A stretch of 64,000 nt of DNA from Brevundimonas sp. GTDB taxonomy: Bacteria > Pseudomonadota > Alphaproteobacteria > Caulobacterales > Caulobacteraceae. The translations under genes were made by a program, and so were the position numbers. The notes under the pieces were generated by a model. It made no database searches, was not told the DNA's origin, and saw only the letters and a list, made by a program, of their open reading frames with translations. The stretch lies in contig NZ_JAIXTC010000025.1 in the NCBI RefSeq assembly GCF_027484365.1, positions 1-64,000 of the forward strand, in the 5' to 3' direction. Shown piece after piece: positions 1-8,166 of this stretch; within the stretch, counting starts at the first letter, position 1, and every line of letters begins with the position of its first letter.

Positions 1-119
1 CCGGCCTTGGCCAGGGTCATCGTGATCGCCGCCGTCAGCGTCGTCTTGCCGTGGTCCACGTGACCGATCGTGCCGATGTTGCAGTGCGGCTTGTTACGTT
101 CGAACTTTTCCTTGGCCAT
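1..119 (-). CDS. tuf: Elongation factor Tu, N-terminal fragment (cut by window edge)
   Basis: The reverse strand starts with ATG at 119 and encodes [20 protein letters not shown], followed by the G1 GTPase loop VDHGKTT. This is the universally conserved start of EF-Tu, the GTPase that delivers aminoacyl-tRNA to the ribosome. Only about 39 residues lie in the window; the rest is off the left edge. It lies just downstream of tRNA-Tyr and tRNA-Gly on the same strand, an arrangement (tRNA-Tyr, tRNA-Gly, tuf) known from many proteobacteria and usually cotranscribed. A GAG-containing purine stretch is not obvious directly before the start, but the protein match leaves no doubt. Confidence 0.97.
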   Translation of the reverse strand, partial: MAKEKFERNKPHCNIGTIGHVDHGKTTLTAAITMTLAKA

Positions 120-171
120 GGCCAAACTCCTGATGGCCCGGGTTGAGGGGCGCTGGGTGCTATCAAAAACC

Positions 172-245
172 TGGAGCGGGTAGACGGAATCGAACCGACA
201 TATTCAGCTTGGAAGGCTGCTGTATTACCATTATACTATACCCGC
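172..245 (-). tRNA. tRNA-Gly (anticodon TCC)
   Basis: On the reverse strand the acceptor stem GCGGGTA pairs with TACCCGC. The T-arm is GTCGGTTCGATTCCGTC and the anticodon loop reads CTTCCAA, giving anticodon TCC. The discriminator base is T and CCA is encoded (172-174). It lies 52 bases upstream of tuf and 88 bases downstream of tRNA-Tyr on the same strand, so the three are probably one transcript. Confidence 0.96.
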
Positions 246-333
246 ACGGAAACCACGGCAGCCCTTTGTTTTCACAAAGAAACTTCCGCAGCTGATCCTC
301 TTCGAAAACCCTGTCGTCCGTATCGAAGGCGCG

Positions 334-417
334 TGGTGGGGGAAGCAGGACTCGAACCTGCGAAGCTTACGCAGGGGATTTACAGTCCCCCCCCTTTGCC
401 GCTCGGGACATTCCCCC
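334..417 (-). tRNA. tRNA-Tyr (anticodon GTA)
   Basis: On the reverse strand the acceptor stem GGGGGAA pairs with TTCCCCC. The anticodon loop CTGTAAA gives anticodon GTA. The long variable arm expected of a class II tRNA is present, the T-arm contains GGTTCGAGTCC, and CCA is encoded at 334-336. It is the first gene of the tRNA-Tyr / tRNA-Gly / tuf series. The 147-base gap to rlmB on the other strand should hold divergent promoters. Confidence 0.96.
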
Positions 418-564
418 AACGCGCCTTGTCGATCCGTCCGAACCGTCCCTGACCGATCTTTCGACCGGTGTCGGAACAAAAGGCTTCAAGGTCGGGACAC
501 GCCTGAGATAGAGGGAGCGCCAGACCCGAAAGCCCTAGGGCTCCAAATCGGAGGGCGTCTTATA

Positions 565-1479
565 GTGTCGAGAAATCCAGAACGCAACGACCGGAAATCG
601 GGCAAAAAAGCGCCCGGCAAAACCGACGATCGAACCCGCAAGGGCGGGGCTTTCGACGCCCCGAAGGGCGGTCCCGACCGGGGCGGCTGGAACCCCAATC
701 CGCCGGCCAAGAGCTTCAGCACGGCCGCGCCGCGGGCCGGTCGGGGCAAGGTGGACGCCGACGGATTCGTCTGGGGCCGCCATCCTGTCCTCGCCGCGCT
801 GGAAAACCCGGCGCGGAAGGGGATGGGCCGTCTGCTGGCCACCGCCGACCGCGCCGCGGAGCTGGAGCGCGAGGGCATCCCCAACGGCCACAGGGTCGAG
901 GTGATCGAATCGCTGGCTCTGGAGCGGATGCTGCCCGCCGGCGCGGTGCATCAGGGCCTGGCCTTCAAGGTCCAGCCGCTGGAAGGGGTGGCGCTGGAGG
1001 ACTTCGCCGACCCGGCCGAGGGACTCATCGTCATGCTGGACCAGCTGACCGATCCCCAGAACGTCGGCGCCATCTTCCGCTCGGCCCTCGCCTTCGGGGC
1101 CAAGGGAATCATCGTGCAGGACAGGCATTCGCCGGTGCTGGCCGGGGCGCTGGCCAAGGCCTCGGCCGGGGCGACCGAACGCCTGCCCTGCGCGCGGGTG
1201 ACGAATCTGTCCCGGGCGCTGGAGCGGCTCGCCGACCTGGGCTGGCGCGCGGTCGGGCTGGACGGGTCGTCGGACGAATTGCTTGAGAACGCGCTGGATC
1301 ACCGGCCGACCGTTCTGGTCATGGGATCCGAGGGCGACGGCATCCGTCGGTTGGTGGCCGAACACTGTGACGTTCTGGCCAAAATTCCGATGCCGGGCGG
1401 ATTCGAGAGTCTGAACGTGTCCAATGCGGCGGCCGTCGCCCTGTATGAGGCCACACGGAAGCAACGGCCGCTTGATTAA
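565..1479 (+). CDS. rlmB: 23S rRNA 2'-O-ribose methyltransferase, TrmH/SpoU family (RlmB-like)
   Basis: This 304-residue protein has a basic, Lys/Arg-rich tail of about 60 residues. A SpoU substrate-binding domain follows (about 65-140), then the SPOUT catalytic domain. The three SpoU motifs are visible: NVGAIFRSA near residue 172, VMGSEGDGIRR near 251 and SLNVSNAAAVALYE near the C-terminus. Family members methylate a ribose 2'-OH of 23S rRNA (G2251 for RlmB) with S-adenosylmethionine. The start is a GTG preceded by GGAGGG about nine bases upstream; no better in-frame ATG exists. A tRNA-specific TrmH-type paralogue is possible, but the N-terminal substrate-binding domain favours RlmB. It is divergent from the tRNA block. 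Confidence 0.9.
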   Translation: MSRNPERNDRKSGKKAPGKTDDRTRKGGAFDAPKGGPDRGGWNPNPPAKSFSTAAPRAGRGKVDADGFVWGRHPVLAALENPARKGMGRLLATADRAAELEREGIPNGHRVEVIESLALERMLPAGAVHQGLAFKVQPLEGVALEDFADPAEGLIVMLDQLTDPQNVGAIFRSALAFGAKGIIVQDRHSPVLAGALAKASAGATERLPCARVTNLSRALERLADLGWRAVGLDGSSDELLENALDHRPTVLVMGSEGDGIRRLVAEHCDVLAKIPMPGGFESLNVSNAAAVALYEATRKQRPLD

Positions 1480-1507
1480 CCCCGACCGCCTGCCCTAACA
1501 GCGCCCC

Positions 1508-2314
1508 ATGGAATTCCTCAGCTCCCCCGAACTCGCCAGCCAGCTGTCCGCCCTGGGCAAGGTGCTCGCCATCGATCTGGTCCTGGCCGGCGACAATGCC
1601 GTGGCCGTGGGTCTGGCCGCCGCCGCCCTGCCGCAGGAGCTGCGTCGCAAGGCCATCCTGATCGGTCTGGCCGCCGCCGTGGTGCTGCGGATCGTCTTCG
1701 CCCTGGTCACGGTCCAGCTTCTGGCCATCATCGGCCTGCTGATCGCGGGCGGGGTGCTGCTGCTGTGGGTGTGCTGGAAGATGTGGCGCGAGCTGCAGGA
1801 GGCCGCGACCCACGACCAGGCCGAGGCCCAGGCCGAGCTCGAGCTGGCCATCGCTATCGAGCACGGCAAGGGCCCCTCGCCCGAGGAAATGGGGCTGAAG
1901 CGCAAGACCTTCGGCGCGGCCCTGGTGCAGATCCTGATCGCCGACGTGACCATGTCGCTGGACAATGTGCTGGCCGTGGCCGGCGCGGCCCATGACCACC
2001 CGTGGATCATGGTGTTCGGCCTGGTTCTGTCGATCGGCCTGATGGGCGTCGCGGCCACCTATATCGCCAAGCTGCTGAGCAAATACCGCTGGATCGGCTA
2101 TGTCGGCCTGGTCATCGTCCTCTATGTCGCGGTGCACATGATCTGGGACGGCTACCGCTCCACCGTGGTTCGCGCCCTTGCGGTCGAACAGCACAACGCC
2201 TCGGCCCCGGCCTTCCTCGATATCACCGCCTATGAGGTGCAGAAGTCCTGCCGGCCCGAGGTGGGCGAGAAGCTGACGGTCTGCCTGGCCCAGCAGGCGA
2301 TCGCCAAGCCCTGA
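1508..2314 (+). CDS. TerC/YjbE family integral membrane protein
   Basis: A 268-residue polytopic inner-membrane protein with about seven hydrophobic segments. Two copies of the acidic motif typical of TerC proteins lie in membrane segments: LAGDNAVAVG near residue 27 and SLDNVLAVAG near residue 150. TerC relatives are linked to metal ion (Mn, Ca) export or to metalation of exported proteins; the substrate here cannot be read from sequence. It starts 28 bases after rlmB and may share its transcript. The C-terminal about 45 residues after the last membrane segment contain two cysteines and look like a periplasmic or cytoplasmic tail not typical of the shortest family members. Confidence 0.85.
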   Translation: MEFLSSPELASQLSALGKVLAIDLVLAGDNAVAVGLAAAALPQELRRKAILIGLAAAVVLRIVFALVTVQLLAIIGLLIAGGVLLLWVCWKMWRELQEAATHDQAEAQAELELAIAIEHGKGPSPEEMGLKRKTFGAALVQILIADVTMSLDNVLAVAGAAHDHPWIMVFGLVLSIGLMGVAATYIAKLLSKYRWIGYVGLVIVLYVAVHMIWDGYRSTVVRALAVEQHNASAPAFLDITAYEVQKSCRPEVGEKLTVCLAQQAIAKP

Positions 2315-2426
2315 TCCGACCTGACCGGGCGCACGATCCGGCTTTCGGTCGCGTCGGGGCCAAGCTAGGGTCTCAGGGCGCGGTCAGGTCGGACACGGGT
2401 CCGCGTCGCCGCGCGGAGGAACCCGC

Positions 2427-2879
2427 ATGAGCCTTCTTCTCGTCCTCGCCCTGATCGGCGCCCCCCTGTCGGCGGGTTCGGCCTCGGCCACGCCGCCTGC
2501 AGCCGTCCAGGCCGGGCCGCGCAACGTCCCCGTCGGCGATCCCCTGCGCCGTCCGATCCTCGACGCCCTGCGGCCGGCGATCCAGCGCGACCTCGGCGGC
2601 CAACCGGTCCAGTTCATGGTCGACAGGCTGCGGGTCCAGGGCGACTGGGCCTTCTATGCGGGTTCGGTCCAGCAGCCGAACGGCCGGCCGATCGACTTCA
2701 GCAAGACCCGTTACGCCAGCGCACTCGAGAACGGCGTCTTCGACGGTCCCGGGACCTTCGCCCTGCTGCGCCGGAGCGCAGGGACGTGGCGGGTGGTGAC
2801 CTTCGTCGTCGGTCCGACCGACGTGGCCTATCTGGCCTGGCCGGACGAGCACGGCGCGCCGATGCGCCTGTTCGAATAG
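2427..2879 (+). CDS. Exported protein of unknown function
   Basis: A 150-residue protein with a Sec-type signal peptide (hydrophobic core about residues 3-12, likely cleavage after the ASA near residues 19-21). The mature part has a PILDALRPAI helix followed by two halves rich in short beta segments (VQFMVDRLRVQGDWAFYAGS and TFALLRRSAGTWRVVTFVVG). The start is supported by GGAGG ten bases upstream. I do not recognise a named function. The pattern of a conserved ILDALR helix followed by LRVQGDWAF recurs in small periplasmic proteins of proteobacteria without assigned role. It is followed directly by the convergent oxygenase gene, with stop codons back to back at 2879/2880. Confidence 0.75.
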   Translation: MSLLLVLALIGAPLSAGSASATPPAAVQAGPRNVPVGDPLRRPILDALRPAIQRDLGGQPVQFMVDRLRVQGDWAFYAGSVQQPNGRPIDFSKTRYASALENGVFDGPGTFALLRRSAGTWRVVTFVVGPTDVAYLAWPDEHGAPMRLFE

Positions 2880-3593
2880 TCAGACGGCGCGCAGCCAGCC
2901 GGTGACCGACACGCGGTCGGCACCGGCGGAGAGGGCGACCTGGGTCACCGAATGGGGCGCGGGGACCTTGAGCAGGTTCAGGGTGTTGAAGCGCGGGGTG
3001 AAGGCCTCGCCGACATTGCCCTCGGCGTCGTGGAAGGCCAGCAGGCCGCCCCAGTCGATGCGCCAGCCGGGCGTCAGGCCCAGGACATAGGCATAGAGCC
3101 GGTTCTTGCCGTCGGCCGTGTCGTCGTGGTCGGTCAGGAAATGGCCCTTGCGGAAGCGGGTCAGCTGGGCGTCGGCGAGGGCGATCCGGGGCTCACCGGT
3201 CGCCTCCCGCATCAGGCCCAGGAAGGCCTCGCCGTTCAGGAAGGCGACCAGATCGGCCCAGACCGGCTCGGCGGTCCCGGCCTCGACCATGTCGTAGATG
3301 GGGTGGTTGTCGAACAGATACTGGAAGTCGTCCGTGGCGGCGGCCTGGACCGCCTGTCCGAGCGCCTGTCGCTGATGCGGCTCCAGCGAGTGCAGCCAGG
3401 CGGCCGACAGGTCGACATGGCCGGTCGTGCGGCGGGTGACGACGTTGAAGTCGGGCGTTTCGGCCTCGACCCTCAGGTGTTCGGCGTAGGGGACGGCCAG
3501 AAGATCGTGCAGCTGGGCGCGGCCGGTAGCGGCGAGGCGCGAACGCACCGCCCGGAGGGTCGCCGGCGAATGATCCGCCAGCGCGGGCGTCAC
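2880..3593 (-). CDS. 2-oxoglutarate/Fe(II)-dependent oxygenase (prolyl-4-hydroxylase-like)
   Basis: The C-terminal half has the expected facial triad: HDD near residue 155, a distal His in [10 protein letters not shown], and the 2-oxoglutarate-binding Arg in VSVTGWLR at the very C-terminus. Relatives hydroxylate amino acid side chains using O2 and 2-oxoglutarate; the substrate is unknown. I choose a GTG start at 3593, whose GTGA overlaps the metG stop codon and suggests translational coupling. An upstream start at 3620 would add nine residues and overlap metG by 31 bases. At about 237 residues it is a single-domain, cytoplasmic protein with no signal peptide. Confidence 0.82.
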   Translation of the reverse strand: MTPALADHSPATLRAVRSRLAATGRAQLHDLLAVPYAEHLRVEAETPDFNVVTRRTTGHVDLSAAWLHSLEPHQRQALGQAVQAAATDDFQYLFDNHPIYDMVEAGTAEPVWADLVAFLNGEAFLGLMREATGEPRIALADAQLTRFRKGHFLTDHDDTADGKNRLYAYVLGLTPGWRIDWGGLLAFHDAEGNVGEAFTPRFNTLNLLKVPAPHSVTQVALSAGADRVSVTGWLRAV

Positions 3594-5293
3594 TGGGCCC
3601 CTCCGAACCGCTCGCTCCACTCGGCGACCTGGACGTCCTCGATCTTCCTGAACAGCACCTCGGCGGCGGCGACGGTCTGACCGCGCGGCAGCTGGTCCAG
3701 CAGAGGCGCGTCGACGGCGGGCCAGGCGAGGTCGGCCTCGCCCACGGCAGCGGCGATCTTCTCGGCCGAGGCGGGCATGACGGGCGCCGCGATGCGCGCG
3801 AACAGGGCGACGAGGTTCAGGCCGGTCCGGACGCCGACGGCGGCACGGTCGACATCGGTCTTGAAGGCGGTCCAGGGCGCGGCTTCCTGAAGGTATTCGT
3901 TGCCGAGCACCCAGACGGCGCGCAGGGCCTGGCAGGCCTTGCGGAACTCCATGGCCTCGAAGGCCTCGGTGGCCTCGGCGATGCCGGCGCGGACGTCGGC
4001 CTCAAGCTTCTCTTCCAGCGGGCCGGGTTCACCGCCCTCGGGGACGACGCCGTCGAACTTCGATTCCGCGAACTTGACGATCCGGTTGACGAAATTCCCC
4101 AGCACGTCGGCCAGATCCTTGTTGGTCGTCGACTGGAATTGCTCCCAGGTGAAGGCCGCGTCCGACCCTTCCGGCCCATAGGCGGTCAGATGCCAGCGCC
4201 AGTAGTCGGCGGGCAGGATTTCCAGCGCCTGATCCATGAAGACGCCGCGCTTCTGGGAGGTCGAGAACTTGCCGCCGTACCAGTTCAGCCAGTTGAAGGC
4301 TTTCAGGGTGTCGACCGTCTTCCACGGCTCGCCCGAGCCGAGGATGGTCGCGGGGAAGCTGACGGTGTGGAAGGCGACATTGTCCTTGCCCATGAACTGG
4401 ACGTAGCGGACGTCGTCTGCGCCCTCGTCCGTGCGCCACCAGTCTCGCCAGGTCGTGCCGTTGGCCTCCGCCCATTCCTCGGTCGCGCCGATGTATTCGA
4501 TGGGGGCGTCGAACCAGACGTAGAAGACCTTGCCCTCCATGCCCGGGCGCGGCCCGCCGTCGGGATCGACCACCGGCACGCCCCACTTGAGGTCGCGGGT
4601 GATGCCCCGGTCGATCAGCCCTTCGTCCAGATGTTTGAGCGCGATCGAGCGGGCCAGGGTCTGCCAGTCGCTCTTCGATTCGATCCAGTCGCGGATGCGG
4701 CCCTCGATCTTCGTCTGCAGCAGATAGAGGTGGCGGGTGTCGCGGACCTCGAGATTGGTCGAGCCCGAGACCGAGGAATAGGGGGCGATCAGGTCGGTCG
4801 GATCGAGCAGACGGCCGCAGTTGTCGCACTGGTCGCCGCGCGCGCCGACGTGACCGCAATGGGGGCAGGTCCCCTCGACATAGCGGTCGGGCAGGAAGCG
4901 GGCGTCGTCGATCGAGTAGATCATCCGGTCGACCCGTTCCTCGATCAGGCCGTTCTCTTCGAGGACTTCGGCAAAATGCTGGGTCAGGCGACGGTTGGGT
5001 TCGCGCGAGGAGCGGCCGAACCAGTCGTAGCTGAGCCCGAAGGCGGCGCCCGCCGCCTTCTGGATCTCATGCTGTTCGTCGCAATAGGTCTGGACGTCCT
5101 GACCGGCGGCGGCGGCGGCCAGCTCGGCCGGGGTGCCGTGCTCATCGGTGGCGCAGATATAGAGGGTCTCGTGGCCCTGGGCCCGCTTGAAGCGCGCGAA
5201 GACATCGGCCGGCAGCATGGACCCCGCAAGATTCCCCAGATGCTTGATGCCGTTGATGTACGGCAGCGCCGAGGTGATCAGGATGCGGGCCAT
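3590..5293 (-). CDS. metG: Methionine-tRNA ligase
   Basis: A 567-residue class I aminoacyl-tRNA synthetase. The HIGH-type signature HLGN lies at residues 18-21 and the KMSKS-type loop appears as STSQKRG near residue 345. The connective peptide carries a zinc site, CPHCG...CDNCG near residues 143-160. The anticodon-binding helical domain fills the C-terminus. The protein lacks the extra C-terminal tRNA-binding (EMAP-like) domain found in some MetRS, which is common in this type. An ATG start gives the conserved N-terminus [20 protein letters not shown]. The gene is coupled to the downstream oxygenase by a four-base overlap. It is divergent from the VOC gene, with an 84-base gap that must hold both promoters. 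Confidence 0.97.
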   Translation of the reverse strand: MARILITSALPYINGIKHLGNLAGSMLPADVFARFKRAQGHETLYICATDEHGTPAELAAAAAGQDVQTYCDEQHEIQKAAGAAFGLSYDWFGRSSREPNRRLTQHFAEVLEENGLIEERVDRMIYSIDDARFLPDRYVEGTCPHCGHVGARGDQCDNCGRLLDPTDLIAPYSSVSGSTNLEVRDTRHLYLLQTKIEGRIRDWIESKSDWQTLARSIALKHLDEGLIDRGITRDLKWGVPVVDPDGGPRPGMEGKVFYVWFDAPIEYIGATEEWAEANGTTWRDWWRTDEGADDVRYVQFMGKDNVAFHTVSFPATILGSGEPWKTVDTLKAFNWLNWYGGKFSTSQKRGVFMDQALEILPADYWRWHLTAYGPEGSDAAFTWEQFQSTTNKDLADVLGNFVNRIVKFAESKFDGVVPEGGEPGPLEEKLEADVRAGIAEATEAFEAMEFRKACQALRAVWVLGNEYLQEAAPWTAFKTDVDRAAVGVRTGLNLVALFARIAAPVMPASAEKIAAAVGEADLAWPAVDAPLLDQLPRGQTVAAAEVLFRKIEDVQVAEWSERFGGAQ

Positions 5294-5377
5294 GGGGTTC
5301 CGGTCGTTCTGGGGAGCGGACGGATATAGAGTGGCGAGGTCGCGGCGTCACCCCGCCGCTCCAGATGGAGGCCTGCC

Positions 5378-5746
5378 ATGCCCATCATCCCCGTCGTACG
5401 GTCCAGCGCGATCCTGCGGTCGATCGCCTTCTACACCGAGGTGCTGGACTTCCGGCTGGTCGGCGTGTGGCCGGAACCGGCAGACCCTGGCTTCTCGATC
5501 CTGACCCGGAACGGCGACGAATTGCACCTGTCCAGTCATGGCGGCGACGGAGCCTATGGCCAGTCGATCACGGTGCTGGTCGACGAGGTGGACGAACTGT
5601 TCGCGCGGTTCAAGGCACGGGGGCTGGACGGGTCACACAAGCTGGACTCGCCGATCCATCAGGGCCCGACGGATCAGACCTGGGGCACGCGGGAGTTCTG
5701 TGTCGACGACCCCGACGGCAACAGGCTCTGCTTCACCCGGCGCTGA
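5378..5746 (+). CDS. VOC (glyoxalase/bleomycin-resistance fold) family protein
   Basis: A 122-residue protein of the size of one VOC module pair. It has the characteristic opening VRSSAILRSIAFYTEVLDF and the closing REFCVDDPDGNRLCFTRR, where the DPDGN turn and final beta strand are typical. Family members form dimers that bind metals or hydrophobic drugs, or act as glyoxalase/dioxygenase-like enzymes. No specific substrate is evident, and the bleomycin-resistance name should not be taken literally. It is divergent from metG. The stop codon is two bases before the operator-like repeats of the next gene. Confidence 0.8.
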   Translation: MPIIPVVRSSAILRSIAFYTEVLDFRLVGVWPEPADPGFSILTRNGDELHLSSHGGDGAYGQSITVLVDEVDELFARFKARGLDGSHKLDSPIHQGPTDQTWGTREFCVDDPDGNRLCFTRR

Positions 5747-5747
5747 C

Positions 5748-5804
5748 AGTGTCTAGGACACTTTACACATCGTCCCCCTCTAATGTACAGGATGCTTTAC
5801 ATGA
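5748..5804 (+). promoter_or_regulatory. Tandem operator-like repeats upstream of a small membrane protein gene
   Basis: Two direct copies of AGGAnnCTTTACA lie 34 bases apart (5755-5767 and 5789-5801). The first copy is embedded in a perfect inverted repeat, AGTGTC TAG GACACT (5748-5762), immediately followed by TTTACAC. The second copy sits in a looser palindrome, TGTA...TTTACA. The spacing of about three helical turns and the position 40-100 bases before the start at 5845 suggest binding sites of a dimeric regulator. The regulator itself is not adjacent. Confidence 0.5.
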
Positions 5805-5844
5805 GGGTAAGCGCCATCAAGGCGCGTCGATATGGAGCAAGACG

Positions 5845-6054
5845 ATGCCGCGTGGTCTGGGCTGGACTCTCGCCGGGTGTTTCGCCGGCCTTGGAGCGCT
5901 CTTTTTCACCGTCTGGTCCGGATCCGCGGACTCGGCGAGCATGGCGGCCGTGATGTTCGCGGTCGCCTCGGTCATGATCGTGACCACCGAAGTCCGGCCC
6001 GGAGGTAACGGCCGTTGCCCTGACAAGACGCGGGATCAGGCCTCGACGGACTGA
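5845..6054 (+). CDS. Small two-span membrane protein
   Basis: A 69-residue ORF starting at ATG 5845 with GGAG seven bases upstream. It encodes two hydrophobic segments, about residues 7-24 (LGWTLAGCFAGLGALFFTVW) and about 30-46 (SMAAVMFAVASVMIVTT). A short charged tail follows. No family was recognised. Paired operator-like sites in front of it and its own good ribosome binding site make it likely to be real and regulated. It converges with the MATE gene and overlaps its last 19 bases. Confidence 0.6.
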   Translation: MPRGLGWTLAGCFAGLGALFFTVWSGSADSASMAAVMFAVASVMIVTTEVRPGGNGRCPDKTRDQASTD

Positions 6055-7385
6055 AGCCGCTTCGCGATCCTGACGAACCGGCCGGTCAGCAGGGTGGACG
6101 AAACGAGGCTGGCGATGATGACGGCCCAGACGAGGCCGTCGACGCCGATCCGGTGCGCGAGCACCCAGCCGAGCGGCATCATGACCCCGCCATAGGCGGC
6201 GAAGTGGATGATGGTCGGCCACCAGACGTCGCCGGCCGCGCGGTTGGCCTGGGCGGCGACGACCTGGATGCCGTCCGCCACGAAGAACAGGGTGGCCAGG
6301 ACCAGGGCGGGCGCGGCGATGGCCAGCAGCAGGGGATCCCGGTTATAGGCGCCGACCAGCAGATGCGCGCCGGGCCAGACCAGTAGGGCGACGACCAGGG
6401 TCAGGCCGGTGACGACCCCGATCCCGACCAGTCCGGCCCGCAACGCCCCCTTACTGTCCCCTGCCCCATAGGCGCGACCGACCAGCACGGCCGTCGCCGA
6501 CGACAGGCCCATGGGGACCATGAACACGATCGCCGAGACGTTCAGCACCACCGCCCAGGCCGCTGTCTCGTTGGCGCCCAGCTGACCCGCGATGAAGGTC
6601 ATGGCCGCGAAGGCCGCGACCTCGATGAAATAGGAGGAGCCTCCGCCATAGCCGATGCGGCGCTGTTCGGCAGCGGCGACCGGATCGGGACGGGGTCGGG
6701 TGAAGACGCCCAGGGCCCGCGCCTCCGGCAGGCGGACGATGTAGACGACGAGGAAGATCGCCAGGGCCGCGCGCGCCGCGAAGGTGGCCCAGCAGGACGC
6801 CTCTGCGCCATGGATTCCGAGACCGAGCATGTCGGGGACGAGCAGCAGATTGAGCGCGAGATTGACCCCGTTGGCGACCCACATGGCGACCATACCGGGC
6901 TTCGGCTTGCCTAGGGCCTCGAGGAAGAACTGGGCCGCGACCGAGACGAGGTAGGCGGGCATGGACAGAGCGAGGACGATCAGGGCCGGACCCGCGCCCT
7001 CGGCCAGACCGGCTTCGAGATGGATCTGGCGCAGGAGCCAGGGGCCGAAGAAAATCAGGGCGATACAGGCGGCGACGCCGAGCTGGAGCGCATAGACAAA
7101 ACCGCGCCGCAGCACCGCCCCGACCTCGGCGCGGCGTCCCTCGCCCAGCACCCGGGCCGTCATGACCTGGACGCCGAACAGCAGGCCGACCGCCGTGACG
7201 ACGATGATCGAATGAGGCGCCCAGGCGAGGGAATGGAAGGCCAGTTCCCGCGAGGCGTAATTGCCGACCACGATCGCGTCGGTCAGCCCCATGGTCATGA
7301 TGCCGATGCGCGCCAGCACCACCGGCCAGGCCAGGGTCAGGAGCTCGCGGGTCGCGGCGCGGGTGGCGGGGGAGAGGAAGGTCAT
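6036..7385 (-). CDS. MATE family multidrug/toxin efflux protein
   Basis: A 449-residue inner-membrane protein with about twelve hydrophobic segments in two six-helix halves. Opening and mid-protein sequences such as LAWPVVLARIGIMTMGLTDA and ARIGIMTMG are typical of MATE antiporters, which expel cationic drugs or metabolites using Na+ or H+ gradients. The start MTFLSPATRAATRELL at 7385 aligns with family N-termini. A longer reading to 7523 runs into the palindromic repeat and is rejected. The substrate is unknown. The gene is the last of a long series of reverse-strand genes separated by palindromic elements. Confidence 0.9.
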   Translation of the reverse strand: MTFLSPATRAATRELLTLAWPVVLARIGIMTMGLTDAIVVGNYASRELAFHSLAWAPHSIIVVTAVGLLFGVQVMTARVLGEGRRAEVGAVLRRGFVYALQLGVAACIALIFFGPWLLRQIHLEAGLAEGAGPALIVLALSMPAYLVSVAAQFFLEALGKPKPGMVAMWVANGVNLALNLLLVPDMLGLGIHGAEASCWATFAARAALAIFLVVYIVRLPEARALGVFTRPRPDPVAAAEQRRIGYGGGSSYFIEVAAFAAMTFIAGQLGANETAAWAVVLNVSAIVFMVPMGLSSATAVLVGRAYGAGDSKGALRAGLVGIGVVTGLTLVVALLVWPGAHLLVGAYNRDPLLLAIAAPALVLATLFFVADGIQVVAAQANRAAGDVWWPTIIHFAAYGGVMMPLGWVLAHRIGVDGLVWAVIIASLVSSTLLTGRFVRIAKRLQSVEA

Positions 7386-7429
7386 GGGAGGCGGCGCAGA
7401 CCACGGTCCGACGGTGGGGTCAACCCGAT

Positions 7430-7588
7430 CCTTCTCCCCTTGCGGGAGAAGGTGGCAGCCAAAGGCTGACGGATGAGGGGTCGTACCGGAGGCTGGAGTA
7501 AGGGCGGGCAAAGCTGACTTCAAACGTCAGCGTGACCCCTCATCCGACCTCGCTTCGCTCGGCCACCTTCTCCCGCAAGGGGAGAAGG
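7430..7588. repeat. Composite palindromic element, CCTTCTCCCC type, copy 1
   Basis: The ends are inverted: CCTTCTCCCCTTGCGGGAGAAGG on the left and its complement on the right. Inside each end lies a small hairpin and then GGATGAGGGGTC. The left arm contains AGCC...GGCT and the right arm contains CGAGCGAAGCGAGG on the reverse strand. The element ends six bases from the stop codon of the DUF1489 gene. It is homologous along its length, in inverse orientation, to the elements at 36942 and 38266. Confidence 0.9.
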
Positions 7589-7594
7589 CGTTCT

Positions 7595-8002
7595 TCACCA
7601 CGCCCCCATCTCGCGCAGCTGTTTCGCAAGGTCCTCGGGCATGTCGCCGGCGTCGAGGGAGGACAGGTCGGCGGGCGCGTCCTTGGGGTCGAAGTAACGC
7701 CAACCCTGGAAGGGGCGGCGGGCCAGGGGCGCCGTGCGGATGACCCGGGGCGCGAGGGTGATCCGGCACCGGGACGTCTTGCCCTCGCCTTCGGTCGTGA
7801 TGTCGGTGATCGGCATGCGGCAGGCGACCGAACCCTTGATGACCCAGTAGAGGGAGCCGCCGTCCTCGATCTCGGCGGCGCGCTTGGGCGTCATCCGGGT
7901 GTGGACGATCAGCCATTCATTCTTCGCGGCGCGACGCTCCAGCGTCTCGACCTCTGAAACGCCGACGCAGAGCTTGATCATGTGGAGAGGCATGTCGCCC
8001 AT
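7595..8002 (-). CDS. DUF1489 family protein
   Basis: A 135-residue protein matching the alphaproteobacterial DUF1489 pattern: an MPLHMIKLCVGVSEVETL-type opening, TRMTPKRAAEI in the middle and PFQGWRYFDPKDAPADL near the C-terminus. The function is unknown; the protein is soluble, with no signal peptide. I prefer the ATG at 8002, which has GGAG five bases upstream. Starts at 8017 and 7993 are alternatives. Palindromic elements flank the gene on both sides (8013-8161 and 7430-7588), the latter just after its stop. Confidence 0.85.
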   Translation of the reverse strand: MGDMPLHMIKLCVGVSEVETLERRAAKNEWLIVHTRMTPKRAAEIEDGGSLYWVIKGSVACRMPITDITTEGEGKTSRCRITLAPRVIRTAPLARRPFQGWRYFDPKDAPADLSSLDAGDMPEDLAKQLREMGAW

Positions 8003-8012
8003 ATACTCTCCG

Positions 8013-8161
8013 CTCATCCCCGCGAAAGCGGGGACCCAGTGTTTTGGGCGAGATGTCTCACCAATTGGGCCCTGCCGTTGATCCCCGACGCCTGTGCCTC
8101 ACAAAAGAACTGGGTCCCCGCTTTGGCTGTTTCACGCCGCCCTGCGGGTCGCGGGGATGAG
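8013..8161. repeat. Palindromic element, CTCATCCCCGCG type
   Basis: The left end CTCATCCCCGCGAAAGCGGGG is itself a hairpin and continues with ACCCAGT. The right end has ACTGGGTCCCCGCTTT and finishes CGCGGGGATGAG. The two ends are therefore inverted copies around a roughly 80-base centre. It lies between the mccA stop codon (six bases away) and the ribosome binding site of the DUF1489 gene. Confidence 0.85.
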
Positions 8162-8166
8162 CGGGA

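Noticed and set aside
5294..5377. Riboswitch (SAM or similar) upstream of metG
   Set aside because: The gap is only 84 bases, is shared with the divergent VOC gene, and shows no conserved riboswitch core.
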